A stretch of DNA of 31,121 bases from JBHHYS01 sp046757645 (GTDB taxonomy: Bacteria; Acidobacteriota; Terriglobia; Acidiferrales; 2-02-FULL-67-57), in NCBI GenBank assembly GCA_046757645.1, contig JBHHYS010000024.1:1-31121 (forward strand). Direction: 5' to 3'. The position numbers and the translations under genes were made by a program. How positions within the stretch are numbered: the first letter of the stretch is position 1; each line of letters starts with the position of its first letter. The notes beneath the pieces are model-generated. The model was given only the letters and a program-made list of their open reading frames with translations, searched no databases and had not been told where the DNA came from. This document shows, in pieces, positions 7,511 to 14,129 of the stretch.

Positions 7511-8587
7511 ATGAGCCTGCTGGAAGTCCAAGGCTTGGCCAAGACCTACGATGGTCAAGTCACCGCGCTCGAAGACATCAGCTTCACCCTGGCGCCGGGT
7601 GAGTGGCTGACGGTGATGGGCCCCTCCGGCTCGGGCAAGACCACCTTGATCAACCTGCTCGGGGCGCTCGATACCCCCAGCGCCGGTCGGGTGCTCTTTG
7701 AGGGGGTGGATCTGGGCCGGCTGGACCACGGCGCCCGCACCCGCTTTCGCGCCCAAAAGATCGGCTTTGTGTTCCAGCAGTTTCATCTGGTCCCCTACCT
7801 CACAGCCATCGAAAACGTCATGCTGGCCCAGTACTTCCACAGTATGACCGACGAATCCCAGGCCCGGCGCGCCCTGGAGCGCGTCGGACTGGGCCATCGC
7901 CTGGCGCACCTCCCCGCGCAACTCTCCGCCGGCGAACAGCAGCGCGTGGCGATCGCTCGCGCCCTCATCAACCACCCGCGACTCATCCTCGCCGACGAGC
8001 CCACCGGCAACCTCGACGAGCAGAACGAAGCCGTGGTGATGCAACTCTTCCACGAACTCCACCGCCAGGGCCATACCCTGGTCCTGGTGACCCACGACCC
8101 CACCATCGGCCGCCTGGCCGACCGCCGCCTGGAACTCCAGCACGGGCGCCCGGCGGGCATCTCTGTCTATCGGGAGGAGCGCGACGAAACCGTGGACCAC
8201 CTCTTGCAGAAGGTGTGGCTCCTGCGGGAAGGAAATCAGTCGCCGGAACTGGCCAAGCTGCGCCGCATGGAAGTGCTGGACGTGAGCGGTACCCTGGGGC
8301 GGATGGCGGAGTGCGGCTTGGTCGAGGTGGGAGACGGCGAGGTGAACTTCACCCTCGCCGGTGAGGCGCGCGCCACGGACCTCATCCGCCGCTACCGCCT
8401 CGCCGAGCGGCTCTTCAGCGACACCTTCACCCTGGCCGAGGCCGAGGCGGAATCCACCGCCTGCCAGTTCGAGCACATCCTAAGTCCCGCGGTGACCGAC
8501 AAGATCTGCTCTTTCCTCAATCATCCTCGCACCTGCCCCCACGGCCAGCCCATCCCGCGTGGCGGCTGCTGCGCCGCCCCCCCATAG
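7511..8587 (+). CDS. ABC ATPase fused to a DtxR-family metal-dependent repressor
   Basis: A 358-residue two-part protein in one uninterrupted frame. Residues 1-220 are a LolD/MacB-type ATPase with Walker A GPSGSGKT (37-44), a Q-loop in FVFQQF (87-92), the signature LSAGEQQR (138-145), Walker B LILADEP (158-164) and switch His195. Residues about 226-350 match DtxR/IdeR/MntR regulators: a winged-helix segment (about 226-285), then the dimerisation/metal helix RRYRLAERLF (293-302), ACQFEHILS (317-325) and the typical CPHGQPIP (342-349). Aligned to IdeR, the primary metal-site ligands Cys102/Glu105/His106 are Cys318/Glu321/His322, and Glu83 is Glu299. Ancillary His79 and His98 are replaced by Tyr295 and Glu314. 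There is no SH3-like third domain. It is last in the iron-transport operon and has a good ribosome site (GGGGAG, 7-nt gap). It probably combines transport ATPase and metal-responsive repressor roles; the regulatory role is inferred. Confidence 0.92.
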   Translation: MSLLEVQGLAKTYDGQVTALEDISFTLAPGEWLTVMGPSGSGKTTLINLLGALDTPSAGRVLFEGVDLGRLDHGARTRFRAQKIGFVFQQFHLVPYLTAIENVMLAQYFHSMTDESQARRALERVGLGHRLAHLPAQLSAGEQQRVAIARALINHPRLILADEPTGNLDEQNEAVVMQLFHELHRQGHTLVLVTHDPTIGRLADRRLELQHGRPAGISVYREERDETVDHLLQKVWLLREGNQSPELAKLRRMEVLDVSGTLGRMAECGLVEVGDGEVNFTLAGEARATDLIRRYRLAERLFSDTFTLAEAEAESTACQFEHILSPAVTDKICSFLNHPRTCPHGQPIPRGGCCAAPP

Positions 8588-8762
8588 TTCCCGCCTGCCC
8601 GGCGGGCTGCCGGAGGGGCTCGATCCACGCCCGCCGCAACTTTGGGCTCACCCTATCATCCAATCGAGAAAAGCCGGGGGAAAGCAGCGCCACGACAGGA
8701 CGCTGCCCTCTGCGCTAGAATTAGCCTCGCAGATTGATCTCGGACCGAAGAGAGGTACCCCT

Positions 8763-9689
8763 ATGGTGCGCAAGCTGATCATTCTCGGCTCGGGCTGCGC
8801 CGGCTCCACCGCCGCCATCTACGCCGCCCGCGCCAATCTGAGGCCGCTGGTGCTGGAAGGCCATGAGCCCGGGGGACAACTCTCTCTGACCACCACGGTG
8901 GAAAATTATCCCGGCTTTCCCGACGGGGTGCAGGGGCCCGAATTGATGGAGCTGGTGAAAAAGCAGGCGCAGCGCTTCGGGGCCGAATACAGGATGGAAG
9001 TGGCCAAAGAGGTCGACCTCCGCCGGCGCCCGGTCACCATCAAAACCGGCCAAAACACCTACCGGGGCGAGGCGCTGATCATCGCCTCGGGAGCCTCCGC
9101 CAAGTTGCTCGGGCTGGAAGCGGAAAAGAAGCTGCTTGGGCGCGGGGTTTCCACCTGCGCCACCTGCGACGGATTCTTCTTCCGGGGCAAAGAGGTGATT
9201 GTGGTTGGCGGCGGCGACACTGCCGTCGAGGAGGCCACCTTCCTCACCAAGTTCGCCGCCAAAGTCACCGTCGTCCACCGCCGCGACCAGCTTCGCGCCT
9301 CCAAAATCCTCTGCCAGCGCGCCCGCCAGAACGAAAAGATTGGGTTCCTCTGGAACACGGTGGTCACCGACATCCTCGATCCGGAGAAAAACCAGGTCAC
9401 CGCGGTCCGGCTGAAGAACGTCCAGTCCGGCAAAGAGGAAACCCGGGCGATTGACGGTGTCTTTATCGCCATCGGCCACGAGCCCAACACCAAAGTCTTC
9501 GCAGGCCAACTGGAAATGGAGAAGGGCTACATCGTCATCCGCGACGGCTCCAAAACCAGCGTGGAGGGCGTGTTCGCTGCCGGTGACGTCCACGACTACA
9601 CCTACCGCCAGGCGGTGACCGCCGCCGGTGCCGGCTGCCGGGCGGCGATGGACGCCGAACGCTGGCTGGAAGCCCAAGCCCACAAGTAA
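8763..9689 (+). CDS. trxB: Thioredoxin reductase-like FAD/NADPH disulfide oxidoreductase
   Basis: A 308-residue flavoprotein of the low-molecular-weight thioredoxin reductase family, which passes electrons from NADPH via FAD to a Cys pair and on to thioredoxin or a similar partner. Visible motifs are the FAD-binding GSGCAG (9-14), redox-active CATC (132-135), the NADPH site GGGDTA (149-154) with HRRDQLRAS (172-180), and GDVHDYTYRQ (274-283) at the flavin. Start ATG 8763 follows AGAGG at 8751-8755. Longer frames reaching back to 8559 would overlap the ABC gene and are rejected. Oddity: the normally conserved Pro in GSGPAG is Cys11. It lies 175 bp after the iron operon. A possible -10 TAGAAT at 8716-8721 suggests its own promoter. 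Redox proteins often accompany p19-type loci, so a functional link is plausible. Confidence 0.93.
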   Translation: MVRKLIILGSGCAGSTAAIYAARANLRPLVLEGHEPGGQLSLTTTVENYPGFPDGVQGPELMELVKKQAQRFGAEYRMEVAKEVDLRRRPVTIKTGQNTYRGEALIIASGASAKLLGLEAEKKLLGRGVSTCATCDGFFFRGKEVIVVGGGDTAVEEATFLTKFAAKVTVVHRRDQLRASKILCQRARQNEKIGFLWNTVVTDILDPEKNQVTAVRLKNVQSGKEETRAIDGVFIAIGHEPNTKVFAGQLEMEKGYIVIRDGSKTSVEGVFAAGDVHDYTYRQAVTAAGAGCRAAMDAERWLEAQAHK

Positions 9690-9710
9690 CTACATCCCCT
9701 GCCGACACCT

Positions 9711-9750
9711 TGTCATTCCGAGTCCCGATTCTATCGGGACGAGGAACCTG
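9711..9750. repeat. GTCATTCCGAG-type dispersed repeat with hairpin
   Basis: GTCATTCCGAG begins at 9712 and CGAGGAACCTGC follows, enclosing a perfect 8-bp stem: GTCCCGAT (9722-9729), loop TCT, ATCGGGAC (9733-9740). A relative of this unit occurs at 29405-29458. It belongs to the intergenic GTCATTC..GAG..GAAGAATCT repeat type common in many environmental bacteria. Confidence 0.6.
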
Positions 9751-9775
9751 CTTGTCGCGGCGCTTCAAAACCCCT

Positions 9776-9830
9776 GCGTAGGGGCGGGCTTTACGCCCGC
9801 CCAAGTTGGGAGAGGGGAAACCCCTCCCCT
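9776..9830. repeat. Two REP-like palindromes
   Basis: The first has stem GGGCGGGC (9782-9789) and GCCCGCCC (9795-9802) with loop TTTAC. The second has the GAGGGG/CCCCTC stem around 9812-9826 with loop AAA. They fill the gap between the convergent thioredoxin reductase and O-methyltransferase genes. Neither has a T-tract on the strand needed for an intrinsic terminator. Confidence 0.6.
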
Positions 9831-10458
9831 ACAGTTTATGGCAGACGGCGAGGCCGTCGCGCAGCGGCAGCAGCGTGGTGAACAACTCGGGCGAGGAGTA
9901 GATGAGCCGGTTGAACTCCTGGATGCCTCGGGTGTTGTCGTCCTTGGCCTCGCGCGTCACCCGGCCCGACCAGAAGACGTTATCGGTGATGAACAGGCCC
10001 CCGCGGCGCAGCCGGGGTACTGCCAGGCGAAACACTTCGGGATAGTAGTGCTTGTCCACGTCGTTGAAGATGAGGTCGAACTCCCCCTCGACCCGGTGGA
10101 TCAACTCCAGCGAGTTCCCCACCAACACCTCGATGCGGCGGCTGACGCCGGCGCGCTCAAAATATCCCTGGGCCTCTTCGGCCTTCTTGGGGTCGCCGTC
10201 GCTGTAGTAGACGCTCGCCTCCGGGCCCCCGCCCCGCGCCAGCCAAATCGTGGAGTAGCCGATGGCCGAGCCCATCTCGAAGATGTGCTTGGCCCCGATG
10301 AGCTGCGCGTACTGGTAGAGCACCCGGCCGACCGCGGGCCCCACGATGGGAATCCCTCGCCGCCGCGCTGCCGCCTCGATTTCCGCCAGCACCGGATCGC
10401 GCCCCGGCAGCATTCCGTAGAGATATTTCTCCACACCAGGCTCGGTGATTCCGTTCAT
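9829..10458 (-). CDS. SAM-dependent O-methyltransferase (caffeoyl-CoA OMT-like)
   Basis: A 209-residue class I methyltransferase of the metal-dependent small-molecule O-methyltransferase family (Methyltransf_3). The SAM-binding motif is IFEMGSAIGYSTIWLA (about 59-74). Asp in YYSDGDP ends the second strand, and NDVDKHYYPEVF contributes the acidic metal/substrate site. The downstream block GGLFITDNVFWSGRV corresponds to the metal-binding DN motif of this family. The length is typical. Start ATG 10458 is supported by AAGGAG 8 nt upstream. The next gene upstream on the same strand is UPF0173, about 65 bp away, so the two may share a transcript. Substrates in this family are catechol-like compounds; the actual one is unknown. 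Confidence 0.9.
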   Translation of the reverse strand: MNGITEPGVEKYLYGMLPGRDPVLAEIEAAARRRGIPIVGPAVGRVLYQYAQLIGAKHIFEMGSAIGYSTIWLARGGGPEASVYYSDGDPKKAEEAQGYFERAGVSRRIEVLVGNSLELIHRVEGEFDLIFNDVDKHYYPEVFRLAVPRLRRGGLFITDNVFWSGRVTREAKDDNTRGIQEFNRLIYSSPELFTTLLPLRDGLAVCHKL

Positions 10459-10524
10459 TTCGGGGTCTCCTTGGCTTCGAGCAGCGGCACGCTCACACTC
10501 GTAGTCGCTCCGCCCGGATTGAAG

Positions 10525-11235
10525 CTAGCCCAGGGTCTCGCCTGGTTTGAGGACGATGATTTCCAGGCCCTTGATGTCCTGGGTTAGCTCCTTTAGGGCT
10601 TCCGGGGTACCGCGCAGCAAAGGGAAGGTGCCGTAGTGCATGGGGACGACGGCCTTGACGCCCAGCAGACGGATGGCGTAAGCGGCTTCGCGCGGGCTCA
10701 TGGTGTAGTGGTCGCCGATGGGCAGGCAGGCGAGGTCGGGTCGGTAGAACTCGCCGATGAGCTTCATATCGCCGAAGAGGTTGGTGTCGCCGGCGTGGTA
10801 GAGGGCGAAGCCGCTCGGGAAGCGCACCACGTAGCCGCAGGGGTCGCCGCCGTAAATAATCTTTCCCTCGTCGAGAATCCCGCAACTGTGATCGGCATAC
10901 ACCATCGTTACCTGGAGCCCGCTCACCCGCTGCGTGCCGCCCTTGTTCATATCGGAGATTTTTTCGACCCCTTTCCCGGTCAGCCACTGGCCAGTCTCGT
11001 AGACGGCCACCACGGTGGGCTTGTGCTTCTTGGCCAGGGCCACGGCATCGGCGATGTGGTCGAAGTGGCCGTGGGTGATGAGCATGAGGTCGAGCGTGTC
11101 AAACTGCTTGCAGTTCTCCGGGCAGGCCGGGTTGCCCTCAACCCAGGGGTCGATGAGGATGGTCTTTCCTTCGGGGGTCTCGACCTTGAAGGTCGCATGC
11201 CCCAGCCAGGTGAGCTTCACACCGCGCGTCTCCAC
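10525..11235 (-). CDS. UPF0173 metal-dependent hydrolase (metallo-beta-lactamase fold)
   Basis: A 236-residue cytoplasmic metallo-beta-lactamase-fold hydrolase of the UPF0173 group. THGHFDH (54-60) is the HxHxDH zinc motif. Further ligands are expected in HAGDTNLFGDM and in the C-terminal VPMHYGTFP. The opening LTWLGHATFKVE and LIDPWVEGNP are characteristic of UPF0173. GTG 11235 is favoured because GAGGAGG lies 6 nt upstream; an internal GTG gives MKLTWLGH and is also possible. The substrate is unknown. It is divergent from the flavoprotein gene at 11443 across about 200 bp that should hold both promoters, though no convincing -35/-10 pair was seen there. Confidence 0.92.
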   Translation of the reverse strand: METRGVKLTWLGHATFKVETPEGKTILIDPWVEGNPACPENCKQFDTLDLMLITHGHFDHIADAVALAKKHKPTVVAVYETGQWLTGKGVEKISDMNKGGTQRVSGLQVTMVYADHSCGILDEGKIIYGGDPCGYVVRFPSGFALYHAGDTNLFGDMKLIGEFYRPDLACLPIGDHYTMSPREAAYAIRLLGVKAVVPMHYGTFPLLRGTPEALKELTQDIKGLEIIVLKPGETLG

Positions 11236-11442
11236 CGATCGCCTCCTCTAGCCCTGAGATGAAAATGGGTGCGGTCCGGAAGCCGTGCCCTTCAGAACAG
11301 CCGCAGCGGCTCTCCTTCCTTGACCGGCGACATTTTACCCGCGGCTCCCCGCCCGCGCAACGCGCTTCGGCCCGCGTTGCTGCTCGGGTGAGCTTGTGCT
11401 ATGTTTCCGCCTTCTTTCCCGCATCAAGCGACGGCTGATTCC

Positions 11443-12618
11443 ATGGCGAAAAGCTACGATGTTCTGGTGGTAGGTGCCGGCCCCGCCGGCTCCACAGCCG
11501 CCAAGTTGCTGGCGGACGCCGGCTACCACACCCTGCTGGTGGACAAAGCCTGCTTTCCCCGCCACAAAACCTGCGCCAGTTGGATCAACCGCTTAGCCTT
11601 CGAGCGCTTTCCCTATCTGCGCGGACACCAAGCGGCGCTGGTGGATTCCGCCTTCCACGGCGTCACCTTCCTGGACCAAGCCTTGGCCCGCCGCGCCACC
11701 TGGACTGAACGGCGCCCCTCCGGCTACCTCTCGCTGCGCAGCAAGTTCGATACCGGCTTGAAGGAGATCGCCGTCGCCGCCGGCGCCGAGTTCCACGAGG
11801 GCAGCGGCGTGGCGGCGGTGGAAGCCCAGGACAGCCGGGTCAGCATCCGCTTGGAGAACGGAGAGGCATTCACCGGCCAGGCTTTGATTGGCGCCGACGG
11901 CGCCCACAGCAAAGTGGCGGCCCTCACCGGCATGCGATACGGCTGGGCCAAAGACGAATCCGTTCTGTGCGCGAATGAAGACCTGCCCTACCCGGCGGAG
12001 GAAATCACCCGGCGCTATTCGCCTGCCCGGCCGCTGCTGGTAGCGCTGCGCTTCGACGGCCTGACCGGCTACGGCTGGATTTTTCCCAAGCGCGAGCACA
12101 TCTGTGTAGGGATCGGCGGGCGGCTGCCGCCGGGGGAGCGCATTGAAAAGTGGTATAGCGCCTTCTTCCGCGCCGCGCAGCACCGCGGCCTGCTGCCGGA
12201 GCAGCTCAGCCCCCGCAAGGTCTACTACGCCGTCGACCCTGCCGGCGCCGTAAACAAAGGCAAGCCGCTCGTCCGCGGCCGGGTGGTTCTGGTGGGCGAC
12301 GCCGGGGGATTCGTCTCCGGCTCCACGGGCGAAGGCATCTACCCGGCGATGGAAAGCGCGCGACTGGCGGTGGAGCTGACCGCGCGCGGCCTGAGCCAGG
12401 GAAAGTTAGCGGATGAACTGAAACAATTCCCGACCCTGTGGCCAGCCCGCCTGGGGCGCTACCTGCGCGACCTCCCGGGCGCCGAACAGGGCCAGCAAAC
12501 CGCGGACCGCATCGGATGGATTTTCCGCTCGCGGCTGGTGTGCGGGATGGCGGCGCGCACCTTCCTCTACGGGGAGCCCGTCAGCCTCGCCACCCTGGCC
12601 CGAGCGCTGTGGAGTTGA
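11443..12618 (+). CDS. Geranylgeranyl reductase-family FAD-dependent oxidoreductase
   Basis: A 391-residue flavoprotein of the geranylgeranyl reductase/p-hydroxybenzoate hydroxylase superfamily. The ADP-binding GAGPAG (11-16) lies in YDVLVVGAGPAGSTAAKLLA. The GADGAHSKVA motif follows in the middle. The family signature GYGWIFPKREHICVGIG and the flavin-binding GDAGGFVSGSTGEGI are present. These enzymes saturate isoprenoid double bonds or oxidise quinone-like substrates. ATG 11443 is chosen because it places the dinucleotide motif at the usual position. ATG 11401 would add 14 unrelated residues. The stop is followed after 3 bases by a peroxiredoxin-like gene with GTG start, so they are an operon. 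A link to the type III PKS product at 3 kb is possible but speculative. Confidence 0.9.
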   Translation: MAKSYDVLVVGAGPAGSTAAKLLADAGYHTLLVDKACFPRHKTCASWINRLAFERFPYLRGHQAALVDSAFHGVTFLDQALARRATWTERRPSGYLSLRSKFDTGLKEIAVAAGAEFHEGSGVAAVEAQDSRVSIRLENGEAFTGQALIGADGAHSKVAALTGMRYGWAKDESVLCANEDLPYPAEEITRRYSPARPLLVALRFDGLTGYGWIFPKREHICVGIGGRLPPGERIEKWYSAFFRAAQHRGLLPEQLSPRKVYYAVDPAGAVNKGKPLVRGRVVLVGDAGGFVSGSTGEGIYPAMESARLAVELTARGLSQGKLADELKQFPTLWPARLGRYLRDLPGAEQGQQTADRIGWIFRSRLVCGMAARTFLYGEPVSLATLARALWS

Positions 12619-12621
12619 AGA

Positions 12622-13110
12622 GTGCGGGCGGAAACCAAAACCTTGCGCTACCTGAAGAAGACACCCAGCTACAAACTGACTGCCCACGACGGACGCATTG
12701 TGGCCCAGCACCACTACACCGGGCACACCCACGCGATTGTTTATTTCCTCCAGAGCGTCACCAACCCTCGCTGCCGCCACTACTGCCAGGAACTCGGCCA
12801 GCGCGTGGTCACCGCCCGCGCCTATAAGACGGTGATCCTGGGGATCGCGCCCGAGCCCGTAGCCACCCTGGCTCACACCCACCGGGAGTGGAAGCTGCCC
12901 TTCCCGCTGTTGAGCGATCCCGGCAGCGAGCTCGCCAAACACTACGGCCTGCTGGAGGGTGGCTGGTTCCATCCCAAGCGGGTGACCCCGGCGCTAATCG
13001 TGCACGACAAGTACGGCATCGCCTACTATCTCGCGGTGGCCGAAGACGCCCAGGAGCGCCCCGGGTGGCAAGAAATTGAAGCGGTGCTCAAGCGCTTCCC
13101 CCGCGGGTAG
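12622..13110 (+). CDS. Peroxiredoxin-like (AhpC/TSA-type) protein
   Basis: A 162-residue thioredoxin-fold protein resembling the redoxin/bacterioferritin comigratory group. The segment YFLQSVTNPRCRHYCQELGQR corresponds to the peroxidatic region TPxCTxxAC, with a Cys-x3-Cys pair (RCRHYC). LPFPLLSDPGSELAKHYG and TPALIVHDKYGIAYY are the usual downstream strands of peroxiredoxins. The N-terminal strand pair is divergent and there is no signal peptide. GTG 12622 is supported by GGAG at 12611-12614, 7 nt upstream, which overlaps the end of the preceding flavoprotein gene and indicates translational coupling. It may protect or recycle the partner flavoenzyme. Peroxidase activity is uncertain because the Cys spacing is not canonical. 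Confidence 0.75.
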   Translation: MRAETKTLRYLKKTPSYKLTAHDGRIVAQHHYTGHTHAIVYFLQSVTNPRCRHYCQELGQRVVTARAYKTVILGIAPEPVATLAHTHREWKLPFPLLSDPGSELAKHYGLLEGGWFHPKRVTPALIVHDKYGIAYYLAVAEDAQERPGWQEIEAVLKRFPRG

Positions 13111-13223
13111 GGCGGGTGGCTGCGCCTCCCGCGGCGCGGTTCGGCTGTGCTGCCAGCCACCCGGGCCGCCCTGCGGGGAACATCGCAGTCAGGAAGGAAA
13201 GCAGCCGAGAGCCGCAAAGCGTC

Positions 13224-13253
13224 TTGCGCGTCTTCGTCTCCCCGTGTTATATA
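13224..13253 (+). promoter_or_regulatory. Possible ferredoxin promoter in AT-rich patch
   Basis: The stretch TTATATAAATTATT (13247-13260) is a sharp AT-rich island in GC-rich DNA, about 75 bp before the ferredoxin ATG. TTGCGC (13224-13229), an 18-bp spacer and TATATA (13248-13253) make a tolerable sigma70-type pair. The rest of the 220-bp gap shows nothing else recognisable. Confidence 0.4.
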
Positions 13254-13332
13254 AATTATTGTTGCGCTTTGGGGGCGGCGCCCGAGGGCGCGTATCCCAG
13301 AACAGAACTCAGGAAGGGAGGAGAACGCATCG

Positions 13333-13599
13333 ATGGCTTACATCATTGCTGAGCCCTGCATTGGTACTAAGGATACTGCCTGCGTGGACGTCTGCCCGGT
13401 GGACTGCATCCACCCCCGCAAGGATGAGGCCGAGTTCGAATCCGCACCCCAGCTCTACATCAACCCGGATGAATGCATTGACTGCGGGGCTTGCGTGCCC
13501 GTGTGTCCGGTGACCGCTATCTTTGTGCTAGAAGATTTGCCGGAGAAGTGGGCCAATTATACCCAGATAAACGCGGACTATTTCAAGAAAGCCACTTAA
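13333..13599 (+). CDS. fdxA: 7Fe-type [3Fe-4S][4Fe-4S] ferredoxin
   Basis: An 88-residue low-potential electron carrier of the Azotobacter FdI type. Cys9, Cys17 and Cys58 match the three ligands of the [3Fe-4S] cluster; Cys21, Cys48, Cys51 and Cys54 match the [4Fe-4S] ligands; Cys25 is the usual free cysteine. The second Cys of the first CxxC is Thr12, as expected for a three-iron site. The C-terminus EKWANYTQINADYFKKAT is the conserved tail of this group. The ribosome site AGGGAGGAG lies just upstream of CGCATCG-ATG. It is a monocistronic gene between the redoxin gene and the convergent SufT-like gene. The cognate reductase is not in the window. Confidence 0.93.
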   Translation: MAYIIAEPCIGTKDTACVDVCPVDCIHPRKDEAEFESAPQLYINPDECIDCGACVPVCPVTAIFVLEDLPEKWANYTQINADYFKKAT

Positions 13600-13644
13600 A
13601 GAACGGACGCGGCGGCAAGGCTGCCCGGCAGCGGGGAATCTCCC

Positions 13645-13950
13645 TCAGCCGCTGATTCCCAAGCGCCTTTTTCCTTCCTCACTGATGCGACTCGGGTCCC
13701 AGGGCGGGTCCCAGATAATTTCCACGGTAGCGTCCTTGATCCCAGGAAGCAGCTTCAGTTGCTCGCGCACGTTGTCGCTGATCATGCCGTGAGCCGGGCA
13801 CCCCTGCGCCGTCAAGGTCATCTTCACGCTCACCACATCGTTCTCGACTTTGACCGCGTAGACCAGCCCCAGATCCACGATGTTCAGCGGAATCTCGGGA
13901 TCGTAGCACTCCCGCAGGGCATCCCAGGCCTGCTCTTCCGTCACCGGCAT
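13645..13950 (-). CDS. MIP18/DUF59 family Fe-S assembly protein (SufT-like)
   Basis: A 101-residue protein of the DUF59/MIP18 family, whose members help deliver Fe-S clusters to target proteins (SufT, PaaD and Mrp N-terminal domain relatives). Visible signatures are CYDPEIPLNIVDLGLVY (15-31), TLTAQGCPAHGMI with the conserved Cys51, and WDPPWDPSRISEEGKRRLG at the end. ATG 13950 has GAGGTG about 5 nt upstream. It is convergent with the ferredoxin gene and divergent from rtcB. Placement next to a ferredoxin fits an Fe-S role. It is a stand-alone gene; no other suf genes are in the window. Confidence 0.88.
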   Translation of the reverse strand: MPVTEEQAWDALRECYDPEIPLNIVDLGLVYAVKVENDVVSVKMTLTAQGCPAHGMISDNVREQLKLLPGIKDATVEIIWDPPWDPSRISEEGKRRLGISG

Positions 13951-14077
13951 CGTTCACCTCGCAGATCGGGCCGTCGCTGACTCAGCGCCCATTCTACCTG
14001 AAACCAGCGGCCGGGCAAAGACGCCCCGGCGAAAACCAGGCGGGTGCGATTAGAGCGGAGGCCGGGGAACAGGGGCG

Positions 14078-14083
14078 TATAAT
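14078..14083 (+). promoter_or_regulatory. Perfect -10 box upstream of rtcB
   Basis: A consensus TATAAT hexamer 46 bp before the rtcB start, in the gap between the divergent SufT-like gene and rtcB. No acceptable -35 hexamer is visible 16-18 bp upstream, so activity may need an activator or the match may be chance. Confidence 0.35.
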
Positions 14084-14129
14084 GGTAGTAGTCAGGATGG
14101 AAGGAGCCTGACTCCGGCGCGGGGGAGCG

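Noticed and set aside
8559..8762. N-terminal extension of the thioredoxin reductase-like gene
   Set aside because: It overlaps the end of the ABC gene, is Pro/Arg-rich and unlike the family, and a ribosome site precedes ATG 8763.
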